A program made the translations under genes and the position numbers. Below the pieces are notes generated by a model. That model did not search any database and was not told where the DNA came from. It saw only the letters and a list, made by a program, of their open reading frames with translations. A stretch of DNA of 40,011 nt from Streptomyces fildesensis (GTDB lineage: Bacteria; Actinomycetota; Actinomycetes; Streptomycetales; Streptomycetaceae), in NCBI RefSeq assembly GCF_016107395.1, contig NZ_JAAIKO010000056.1, forward strand, positions 1 to 40,011. The letters run 5' to 3'. The number at the start of each line of letters is the position of its first letter. Positions within the stretch are counted from its first letter, which is position 1. Of the stretch, positions 23,040 to 29,803 are shown piece by piece.

Positions 23040-24497
23040 ATGCCCAAGCACACGCTGACAACTGAGTCCGGCGCACCAGTCGCCGACAACCAGAACTCCG
23101 CCTCCGCCGGCCTCGGCGGCCCTCTGCTGATCCAGGACCAGCAGCTCATCGAGAAGCTGGCCCGCTTCAACCGTGAGCGCATCCCGGAGCGCGTGGTGCA
23201 CGCCCGCGGCTCCGGCGCGTACGGCTACTTCGAGGTCACCGACGACGTCACCGGCTTCACCCGCGCCGACTTCCTCAACACGGTCGGCAAGCGCACCGAG
23301 ACGTTCATCCGCTTCTCGACCGTCGCGGACAGCCTCGGCGGCGCCGACGCGGTGCGTGACCCCCGCGGCTTCGCGCTGAAGTTCTACACCGAAGAGGGCA
23401 ACTACGACCTCGTCGGCAACAACACCCCGGTGTTCTTCATCAAGGACCCGATCAAGTTCCCGGACTTCATCCACTCGCAGAAGCGCGACCCGTTCACGGG
23501 CATCCAGGAAGCCGACAACGTCTGGGACTTCTGGTCGCACTCCCCCGAGGCGACCCACCAGATCACCTGGCTCTTCGGCGACCGCGGCATCCCGGCCTCG
23601 TACCGGCACATGAACGGCTACGGCTCGCACACGTACCAGTGGACGAACGCGCAGGGCGAGGCGTTCTTCGTCAAGTACCACTTCAAGACGAACCAGGGTG
23701 TGCGCTCGCTCTCCTCGGAGCAGGCCGCCGAGCAGGTCGGCGCGGACGCCAACAGCCACCAGCGCGACCTCGTGCAGGCCATCGAGCGCGGGGTGAACCC
23801 GTCCTGGACGCTGCACGTGCAGATCATGCCGGCGGCCGAGGCGGCGGAGTACCGCTTCAACCCGTTCGACGTCACCAAGGTGTGGCCGCACTCGGACTAC
23901 CCGCTGCAGCGCGTGGGCCGGCTGGTACTGGACCGGAACCCGGACAACGTGTTCCAGGAGGTCGAGCAGGCCGCGTTCTCCCCGAACAACTTCGTGCCCG
24001 GCATCGGCCCGTCCCCGGACAAGATGCTGCAGGGCCGGCTCTTCGCCTACGCCGACGCGCAGCGCTACCGCCTGGGTGTCAACCACACCTTGCTGCCGGT
24101 CAACGCGCCGAAGGCGACCGAGGCCGTCAACTACGGCCGGGACGGCCTGGCGGCCACCCGCAACGGCAAGCGCGGTCTGAAGAACTACGAGCCCAACTCG
24201 TACGAGGGCCCGTCGCAGACCGACCTGGCGCTGTCCGCCCCGCAGGCGGTGTCCGGCTACACCGGCACCCACGAGGCGCCGCTGCACGTCAAGGACGACC
24301 ACTTCTTCCAGGCCGGCGAGCTGTACCGGCTCATGTCGGAGGACGAGAAGTCCCGTCTGATCGCCAACATCGCCGGGTTCCTCTCGCAGGTCACCCGCGA
24401 TGACGTGATCGAACGCAACCTGGCCCACTTCCACGCCGCGGACACCGAGTACGGTGCGCGCCTGGAAGAGTCGGTCCGCGCACTGCGCGAGGGCTGA
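23040..24497 (+). CDS. Monofunctional haem catalase (small subunit type)
   Basis: A 485-residue catalase that dismutates hydrogen peroxide. The catalytic histidine is in RERIPERVVHARGSGAYGYF (about residues 47-66). The distal asparagine lies in DLVGNNTPVFF (about 127), and the haem-ligand tyrosine is in RLFAYADAQRYRLG (about 336). Length and lack of a C-terminal flavodoxin domain match clade 3 (KatA-like) enzymes. The ATG at 23040 follows GGAAGG at 23029-23034. It stands alone between glxR and the zinc-ribbon gene with its own promoter and terminator. It shares an operator type with the uricase operon, which suggests co-expression with peroxide-forming urate oxidation. Both flanks carry the conserved-loop hairpin. 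Confidence 0.96.
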   Translation: MPKHTLTTESGAPVADNQNSASAGLGGPLLIQDQQLIEKLARFNRERIPERVVHARGSGAYGYFEVTDDVTGFTRADFLNTVGKRTETFIRFSTVADSLGGADAVRDPRGFALKFYTEEGNYDLVGNNTPVFFIKDPIKFPDFIHSQKRDPFTGIQEADNVWDFWSHSPEATHQITWLFGDRGIPASYRHMNGYGSHTYQWTNAQGEAFFVKYHFKTNQGVRSLSSEQAAEQVGADANSHQRDLVQAIERGVNPSWTLHVQIMPAAEAAEYRFNPFDVTKVWPHSDYPLQRVGRLVLDRNPDNVFQEVEQAAFSPNNFVPGIGPSPDKMLQGRLFAYADAQRYRLGVNHTLLPVNAPKATEAVNYGRDGLAATRNGKRGLKNYEPNSYEGPSQTDLALSAPQAVSGYTGTHEAPLHVKDDHFFQAGELYRLMSEDEKSRLIANIAGFLSQVTRDDVIERNLAHFHAADTEYGARLEESVRALREG

Positions 24498-24508
24498 CCC
24501 AAGAACTG

Positions 24509-24556
24509 GCCCGCGCCGCCGTGAACTTCTGAGGGGTAGGTCACGGCAGCGCGGGC
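24509..24556 (+). terminator. Terminator of the catalase gene
   Basis: Arms 24509-24524 and 24541-24556 pair over 8 + 7 bp with one mismatch, with a 16-nt loop. It begins 11 nt after the catalase stop. Confidence 0.7.
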
Positions 24557-24564
24557 TACAGGTT

Positions 24565-24616
24565 CCGCCCGGCGACGCGACGACTGTCCTGTCGCGCCAA
24601 CTGCGTCGCCGGGCGG
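24565..24616 (+). repeat. Conserved-loop hairpin element, copy 2
   Basis: A perfect 14-bp stem (24565-24578 with 24603-24616) and a 24-nt loop containing the same CTGTCCTGTCGCGCC core as copy 1. It starts exactly 8 nt after the catalase terminator, as copy 1 does after the glxR terminator. Stem pairs 11 and 12 are A-T and C-G here against G-C and T-A in copy 1. Confidence 0.8.
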
Positions 24617-24677
24617 CTCCAATCTCCTGCAAGATGGGGTAACGCCCATTGCCGGAGCCCGCCTTGGAGAACGAACC

Positions 24678-25424
24678 ATGGCAGAGAGTGTGCCCGTGCG
24701 CTGCCCGGCCTGCCGCCGCGAGCACGCGTTCAGCACCACCACTTACCCCTGCGCCTGCGGTACGCCGCTGACGCTCCCGCTGCTGCGCGGCGGAGTCCCG
24801 CTGGAGATACGGCACCGTTCGTGGGACGACTCCTGGGTGAGCATGCGCTGCCCCGACTGCGGCCGGCAGGACCAGTGGCCGCAGCCCGAGTTCGGCTGCG
24901 ACTGCGGTTCGGTGATCCGGATGCCGGTCGACACCGCGGCACTCGCTCCTCCCGGCCCGGCCACCGCGGCCCTGCGCCCGCTGTCCGCCGCCCCTTCGCC
25001 GCCCGCGGTCCCCGGCCCGCCGCCGCCCGCGCCACGGCCGCCGTTCCGCCCGGTCACCATCCGCACCGCCCGTGACGCGCTCACCGCCGCCGCCCAGTAC
25101 CTGAAGTGGCTCGGCTTCGCCGGCATACGAGTGGCCGGAGACCACGCCGCCAACGGCATCGATCTGCGCGGCGACGACCTCGTGGCCCAGATCGACCCCA
25201 CCACCCAGCCCACCGCGCTGCGCGACATCGAGTGCCTGTGGCTCAACTGCCTGAACGAGGACTCCGTCGGCGCCTTCTTCTCCCTGGCCGGCTACGCGCA
25301 CGACGCGCGGCTGCGCGCCGACCAGTTGGGCGTCCCGCTCTTCGTGATGGATCTGACGGGCACTCCGCAGCCGGTCAACGACGCGGCCGACACGCTCATG
25401 CGGACGGGGCCCGTCATCCCCTGA
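24678..25424 (+). CDS. Double zinc-ribbon protein with restriction-endonuclease-like C-terminal domain
   Basis: A 248-residue protein of unknown function. Two similar zinc knuckles of the form CxxC...CxC lie at C9/C12/C25/C27 and C58/C61/C74/C76. A Pro/Ala-rich linker (about 88-125) leads to a C-terminal domain (about 130-240). There, AAQYLKWLGF...HAANGIDLRGDDLVAQIDPT looks like an Mrr-type PD-(D/E)XK core: helix, then G-D/I-D-L, then a second strand. The expected E/Q-x-K lysine reads Q-I-D, so nuclease activity is doubtful; it may only bind DNA. The fold call is by eye. The ATG at 24678 follows GGAGA at 24665-24669. It sits between catalase and gcl with its own terminator. Confidence 0.75.
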   Translation: MAESVPVRCPACRREHAFSTTTYPCACGTPLTLPLLRGGVPLEIRHRSWDDSWVSMRCPDCGRQDQWPQPEFGCDCGSVIRMPVDTAALAPPGPATAALRPLSAAPSPPAVPGPPPPAPRPPFRPVTIRTARDALTAAAQYLKWLGFAGIRVAGDHAANGIDLRGDDLVAQIDPTTQPTALRDIECLWLNCLNEDSVGAFFSLAGYAHDARLRADQLGVPLFVMDLTGTPQPVNDAADTLMRTGPVIP

Positions 25425-25449
25425 CCTCCAGCGACTTCACGCGTACCGA

Positions 25450-25477
25450 GAGCGGGCTGCCGGATGGCAGCCCGCTC
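25450..25477 (+). terminator. Terminator of the zinc-ribbon gene
   Basis: A perfect 12-bp stem (25450-25461 with 25466-25477) closing GGAT, 26 bp after the stop and followed by TTCC. It isolates gcl from upstream transcription. Confidence 0.8.
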
Positions 25478-25483
25478 TTCCGC

Positions 25484-25505
25484 GTCCGGAACAGGTCCGG
25501 AACAG
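25484..25505. repeat. 11-bp tandem duplication upstream of the gcl promoter
   Basis: GTCCGGAACAG occurs twice head to tail, ending 8 bp before the gcl -35. Probably a slippage product; a role in regulation cannot be excluded. Confidence 0.8.
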
Positions 25506-25513
25506 GTACTGCC

Positions 25514-25595
25514 TTGACGGGCGGAAAGCCTCGTTCTAGATTACTTCCATATAGCAGAACTAGACTTCCGCATTACGGAAACTAGCACTACGGAA
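25514..25595 (+). promoter_or_regulatory. gcl promoter with AllR-type operator array
   Basis: TTGACG (25514-25519), 17 bp, TAGATT (25537-25542). A degenerate site TTCCATATAGCAGAA (25545-25559) covers the start point near 25549, and the good palindrome TTCCGCATTACGGAA (25566-25580) has its centre exactly 21 bp downstream. A further half-site CTACGGAA (25588-25595) follows in the next 15-bp frame. This is the most complete array in the window. Confidence 0.72.
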
Positions 25596-25656
25596 AACCG
25601 GGCGCCCTGGCCTCGCAGCAAGAGCCCACCCCGACAGTCCGACCCAGGAGTACTCG

Positions 25657-27435
25657 ATGCCTCGTATGACTGCCGCCCGTGCGGCCGTGGAGATCCTCAA
25701 GCTCGAGGGCGTCACCGACGCGTTCGGTGTGCCGGGCGCCGCGATCAACCCCTTCTACGCCGCGCTCAAGGCCGGCGGGGGCATCGACCACACGCTCGCC
25801 CGCCACGTCGAGGGCGCGTCCCACATGGCCGAGGGCTACACCCGTGCCAACCCGGGCAACATCGGTGTCTGCATCGGTACGTCCGGCCCCGCCGGTACCG
25901 ACATGATCACCGGGCTCTACTCGGCCATCGCGGACTCGATCCCGATCCTCTGCATCACCGGCCAGGCCCCGGTCGCGGTCCTCCACAAGGAGGACTTCCA
26001 GGCCGTCGACATCGCCTCGATCGCCAAGCCGGTCACCAAGGCCGCCACCACGGTCCTGGAGGCCGCACAGGTCCCCGGCGTCTTCCAGCAGGCGTTCCAC
26101 CTGATGCGCTCGGGACGGCCCGGCCCGGTCCTCATCGACCTGCCGATCGACGTCCAGCTCACCGAGATCGAGTTCGACCCCGAGACGTACCAGCCGCTGC
26201 CGGTCTACAAGCCGACCGCATCGCGCGCCCAGATCGAGAAGGCGATCTCGCTGCTGCTCGAGTCCGAGCGCCCGCTGATCGTCGCCGGCGGCGGCATCAT
26301 CAACGCCGACGCCTCCGAGCTGCTGGTCGAGTTCGCCGAGCTGACCGGCACCCCGGTCATCCCCACCCTGATGGGCTGGGGCATCATCGCCGACGACCAC
26401 CCGCTGAACGCCGGCATGGTCGGCCTGCAGACCTCGCACCGCTACGGCAACGCGACGATGCTCGAGTCGGACTTCGTCCTGGGCATCGGCAACCGCTGGG
26501 CCAACCGCCACACCGGCAAGCTGGACGTCTACACCAAGGGCCGCAAGTTCGTCCACGTCGACATCGAGCCCACCCAGATCGGCAAGATCTTCGCGCCGGA
26601 CTACGGAATCGCGTCGGACGCCAAGGCCGCGCTGGAGCTCTTCGTCGAGGTCGCCAAGGAGCTCAAGGCCGCGGGCAGGCTGCCCGACCGCGCCGAGTGG
26701 GCCGCGTCCGCCCAGCACCGCAAGGCCACCCTGCAGCGCCGGACGCACTTCGACAACGTGCCGATCAAGCCGCAGCGCGTCTACGAGGAGATGAACCGCG
26801 CCTTCGGCCCGGAGACCCGGTACGTCACCACCATCGGCCTCTCCCAGATCGCCGGCGCGCAGATGCTGCACGTCTACAAGCCGCGGCACTGGATCAACTG
26901 CGGCCAGGCCGGCCCGCTCGGCTGGACCATCCCGGCCGCGCTGGGTGTCGCCAAGGCCGACCCCGAAGGCTCGGTCGTCGCGCTCTCCGGCGACTACGAC
27001 TTCCAGTTCATGCTCGAAGAGCTGGCGGTCGGCGCGCAGCACAAGATCCCGTACGTCCACGTCCTGGTCAACAACGCGTACCTGGGCCTGATCCGCCAGG
27101 CGCAGCGCAACCTCGACATCAACTTCCAGGTCAACCTGGAGTTCGAGAACATCAACTCCCCGGAGCTGGGCGTCTACGGCGTCGACCACGTCAAGGTCGT
27201 CGAGGGCCTGGGCTGCAAGGCGATCCGGGTCACCGAGCCGGACGAGCTGCTGCCCGCCTTCGAGCTGGCCAAGAAGCTCGCCGCGGAGTACCGCGTCCCG
27301 GTGGTCGTCGAGGCGATCCTGGAGCGCATCACCAACATCTCGATGAGCGGCAGCGACATCGCCAGCGTCAACGAGTGGGAAGACATCGCGACCGAGCCGG
27401 GCCACGCCCCGACCTCGATCCTGCCGCTCGTCTGA
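25657..27435 (+). CDS. gcl: Glyoxylate carboligase
   Basis: A 592-residue thiamine-diphosphate enzyme that joins two glyoxylates to tartronate semialdehyde plus CO2. The fold order is Pyr domain, FAD/dimer domain, then PP domain with GDYDFQFMLEELA...VNNAYLGLIRQAQ (about residues 447-485), the TPP motif GDx..NN. In the N-terminal ARHVEGASHMAEGY segment the glutamate usual in other TPP enzymes (HEQGA in acetolactate synthase) is valine, the hallmark of Gcl. Acetolactate synthase is therefore unlikely. The ATG at 25657 follows AGGAG at 25646-25650, about 107 nt downstream of the predicted start point. The leader contains the operator array. A bidirectional terminator follows. Confidence 0.96.
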   Translation: MPRMTAARAAVEILKLEGVTDAFGVPGAAINPFYAALKAGGGIDHTLARHVEGASHMAEGYTRANPGNIGVCIGTSGPAGTDMITGLYSAIADSIPILCITGQAPVAVLHKEDFQAVDIASIAKPVTKAATTVLEAAQVPGVFQQAFHLMRSGRPGPVLIDLPIDVQLTEIEFDPETYQPLPVYKPTASRAQIEKAISLLLESERPLIVAGGGIINADASELLVEFAELTGTPVIPTLMGWGIIADDHPLNAGMVGLQTSHRYGNATMLESDFVLGIGNRWANRHTGKLDVYTKGRKFVHVDIEPTQIGKIFAPDYGIASDAKAALELFVEVAKELKAAGRLPDRAEWAASAQHRKATLQRRTHFDNVPIKPQRVYEEMNRAFGPETRYVTTIGLSQIAGAQMLHVYKPRHWINCGQAGPLGWTIPAALGVAKADPEGSVVALSGDYDFQFMLEELAVGAQHKIPYVHVLVNNAYLGLIRQAQRNLDINFQVNLEFENINSPELGVYGVDHVKVVEGLGCKAIRVTEPDELLPAFELAKKLAAEYRVPVVVEAILERITNISMSGSDIASVNEWEDIATEPGHAPTSILPLV

Positions 27436-27452
27436 TCCCGCTCCACCGACCG

Positions 27453-27493
27453 CACGACCGCACCCCCGGAGGACGGCCTGGGGTGCGGTCGTG
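27453..27493. terminator. Bidirectional terminator between gcl and the monooxygenase gene
   Basis: A perfect 14-bp stem (27453-27466 with 27480-27493) with a 13-nt loop, followed by TTCTGTT on the plus strand. It lies between two convergent genes and could serve both. Confidence 0.8.
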
Positions 27494-27506
27494 TTCTGTT
27501 CCGGCC

Positions 27507-29030
27507 CTAGGCCGGCGCGCCGAGGTAGTCGTGCACCGCACCGGCGTCACCGGCCGGGGCGGTGAGCGCGATGTGGCCGTCCGGGCGGACCAGCACCAGG
27601 GCGTCGCCGGTGACGCCGTACTCGCGGGCCGCGTGCCCCGCGAAGTCGTCCAGGCCCGCCGGGCCCGCACCGATCGAGTAGGTCCACACCGCGTCGCCGT
27701 GCCGGTCCGCGCTCTCCCGGAGCGCCGCCGCGCTGCCGGCGCCGAAGCCGAGCAGCGTGAAGTGGGTGCCGCTGAAGATCTCGAAGAGCCGGACGGCGGC
27801 ACCGTCGGCGTCCCGCAGCGGGGCGTCGGGCGCGCGGTCGCCGGCGCGCAGCGGAGCGTCGTCGGCACGGGCGTCGCGCTCGACGGCCAGCGAGCTCCAG
27901 CGGTAGCCCAGCCCCAGGCCGAGGATGTCGGGCGTGACCACGCCCTCCGTCCCACTGCCCGCGGTCCTGATCGAGCGCGAGACCTGGCGCCACAGCTCAC
28001 CGCTGGTGTCGATGGTCCAGGCGGCGATCGGCAGCCGCTCCTCCTCGTAGGTGTCGAGCAGCCCTTCGCCGGCCCGGCCCGCGGCCACCAGCGCGAGTTT
28101 CCAGCCGAGGTTGTAGGCGTCCTGGATACCGGTGTTCATCCCGAGGCCGCCCGCGATGGAGTGCACATGGGCGGCGTCCCCGGCGAGGAGGACCCGGCCG
28201 ACCCGGAAACGGTCGGCCATCCGCTCGTTGACGCGGTAGGTGGAGATCCAGGCGGGGTTGGTGAGCTTGATGCCGGGGAGCCGCGCGTGCCGGTCGAAGA
28301 TCCGCTGGAAGCTCTCCAGCGACGCCTCCACCGGGAGCCCCGCCGCGTCCCGCTCGGGGGCCGCCTGGAGCTGGAACACCGAGGTGGCGGGGAGCGGGCA
28401 GAGCATGATGCCGCCGTCCTCGTCGATCCACTGGTGCCACAGGTCCTGGCTCAAGCCCTCGGCCTCGACATCACCGATGACCATCAGCTGCTCCGGCAGC
28501 GTCCGGCCCCCGAAGGTGACCGGCAGCGCCTTGCGGATCCCGCTGCGGCCGCCGTCGCAGCCCACCAGGTAGGACACCTCGATCCGCTCACCGCCCGCGA
28601 ACGTGGCGGTCACCGTGTCGCCGGTCTGCTCGAACCCCGTCAGTTCGGTGCCGAACTCGACGCGCACGCCCCACTCGGCGAGCCGGTCCCGCAGCACCCG
28701 CTCGACGTTCCACTGCGCGACGAGCAGCCCGCGTACGTACGGGGTGCCGGGCGCCGGGGAGAAGGTCGCGAAGGGATCGGTGTCGGAGACCACCTCGCCG
28801 CCCCGGTACTTGCGGAAGTGCAGGTCGTCGCGCCCGATCGCCCGCATGCGGTCGAGAATCCCCATGCCCTCGAAGACCTCCAGGCTGCGCGCGTTGAGCC
28901 CCTTGCCCCGGGAACCCGGCTGGGGTCCAGGGGACCTTTCCACGATCCGGACGGAGGTGCCGCGCCGGGCCAGTTCACAGGCCAGCGTCAGCCCGGTCGG
29001 TCCCGCTCCCACGATCAGCACGCTGGTCAT
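27507..29030 (-). CDS. FAD-dependent class A monooxygenase (aromatic hydroxylase type)
   Basis: A 507-residue flavoprotein. The FAD Rossmann motif VLIVGAGPTGLTLACELARR is at residues 4-23, the DG motif is in YLVGCDGGRSGIRKAL (about 155-170), and the second FAD motif is GRVLLAGDAAHVHSIAGGLG (about 270-290) with MNTGIQDAYNLGWKLA. A C-terminal thioredoxin-like domain (about 395-507) is typical of the PheA/MhpA/PgaE group. These enzymes hydroxylate phenols, polyketides or drugs such as rifamycins; the substrate here is unknown. The ATG at 29030 is preferred over upstream ATGs because GAGAGGA lies about 8 nt ahead of it. It is divergent from a TetR gene, so a substrate-induced, TetR-repressed enzyme is the likely arrangement. 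Confidence 0.92.
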   Translation of the reverse strand: MTSVLIVGAGPTGLTLACELARRGTSVRIVERSPGPQPGSRGKGLNARSLEVFEGMGILDRMRAIGRDDLHFRKYRGGEVVSDTDPFATFSPAPGTPYVRGLLVAQWNVERVLRDRLAEWGVRVEFGTELTGFEQTGDTVTATFAGGERIEVSYLVGCDGGRSGIRKALPVTFGGRTLPEQLMVIGDVEAEGLSQDLWHQWIDEDGGIMLCPLPATSVFQLQAAPERDAAGLPVEASLESFQRIFDRHARLPGIKLTNPAWISTYRVNERMADRFRVGRVLLAGDAAHVHSIAGGLGMNTGIQDAYNLGWKLALVAAGRAGEGLLDTYEEERLPIAAWTIDTSGELWRQVSRSIRTAGSGTEGVVTPDILGLGLGYRWSSLAVERDARADDAPLRAGDRAPDAPLRDADGAAVRLFEIFSGTHFTLLGFGAGSAAALRESADRHGDAVWTYSIGAGPAGLDDFAGHAAREYGVTGDALVLVRPDGHIALTAPAGDAGAVHDYLGAPA

Positions 29031-29073
29031 CCGCTGTCCTCTCATCGAGCTCGTCCGCGTTCGTCTGACGGTG

Positions 29074-29142
29074 ATGCAACCATGACCGGGTTTCATATGC
29101 AACCGAGTAACGTTTTTGACTTGATTGCATTTCGGCTACGAT
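29074..29142. promoter_or_regulatory. Divergent control region of the monooxygenase and TetR genes
   Basis: ATGCAACC occurs at 29074-29081 and 29097-29104, and an inverted, one-mismatch copy GATTGCAT at 29123-29130. For the TetR gene, TACGAT (29137-29142) ends 7 nt before an ATG at 29150, suggesting a leaderless transcript; TTGACT (29116-29121) is only 15 bp upstream. The repeated octamers are candidate TetR-binding half-sites. Confidence 0.4.
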
Positions 29143-29149
29143 GAGCGCC

Positions 29150-29803
29150 ATGGAGAACCGGCCAGGACCAACGGGCGGACTGCGGGAACTGAAGAAGGCC
29201 AGGACCCGGCAGGCCATCTCGGACGCCGCCATCGCACTGTTCCTCCGGCACGGCTTCGACCAGGTGCCGGTCGCCGAGATCGCCGCCGCTGCCGAGGTGT
29301 CCAAGCCGACGCTCTTCCGGTACTTCCCCACCAAGGAGGATCTGGCGCTGCACCGGTTCGCCGACCACGAGGGCGAGTTCGCCCGGGTGGTGCGCGACCG
29401 CCCCGCGGACCAGGCACCGCTCACCGCGCTGCACCGGCACTGCGCGGCGGGCCTCGACGCCCGTGATCCGGTCACCGGGCTCAACGACACCCCAGAGGTG
29501 CTGGCGTATCTCGCGCTGCTCTACTCGGCGCCCGGCCTGGTGGCACGGCTGGCGGAGTACACCGTCCGCGACCAGGAGGCGCTGACCGGAGCACTGCGGG
29601 AGGCTTCGTCGGCCGCGCCCGGCGACCTGCTGCCCCGCCTCGCGGCGGCGCAGATCATCTCCGTGCGCCAGGTCGTCGCCCTCGCCAACTGGCGGAAGCT
29701 GTCGGACGGGCGCAGCGCCGACGAGGTGTATCCCGAGGCGGTCGCGGAGCTCGACCAGGCCTTCGGACTACTGGGGCGGGGCCTCGCCGCCCACTACGGA
29801 TGA
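29150..29803 (+). CDS. TetR-family transcriptional regulator
   Basis: A protein of about 217 residues. The TetR DNA-binding domain (about residues 12-60) shows RQAISDAAIALFLRHGFDQV, then the helix-turn-helix VAEIAAAAEVSKPTLFRYF and PTKEDL. The C-terminal ligand domain is specific to each regulator and gives no clue to the inducer. ATGs at 29141 and 29150 both lack a ribosome site. 29150 is preferred because a TACGAT -10 lies 7 nt upstream, which would make the mRNA leaderless. It most likely represses the divergent monooxygenase gene and itself. Its 3' end overlaps the convergent acyl-CoA synthetase gene by 36 bp. Confidence 0.9.
   Translation: MENRPGPTGGLRELKKARTRQAISDAAIALFLRHGFDQVPVAEIAAAAEVSKPTLFRYFPTKEDLALHRFADHEGEFARVVRDRPADQAPLTALHRHCAAGLDARDPVTGLNDTPEVLAYLALLYSAPGLVARLAEYTVRDQEALTGALREASSAAPGDLLPRLAAAQIISVRQVVALANWRKLSDGRSADEVYPEAVAELDQAFGLLGRGLAAHYG

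Noticed and set aside
23025..25301. A 758-codon minus-strand open frame antisense to catalase
   Set aside because: A shadow of the catalase codon pattern; it has no recognisable domain and no ribosome site.
25657..27435. gcl as acetolactate synthase or another TPP carboligase
   Set aside because: The active-site glutamate of those enzymes is valine in the HVEGAS segment, the hallmark of glyoxylate carboligase, and the neighbours are glyoxylate genes.
29116..29142. TTGACT-TACGAT as a standard promoter for the TetR gene
   Set aside because: The spacer is only 15 bp. The -10 alone is kept as support for a leaderless start.
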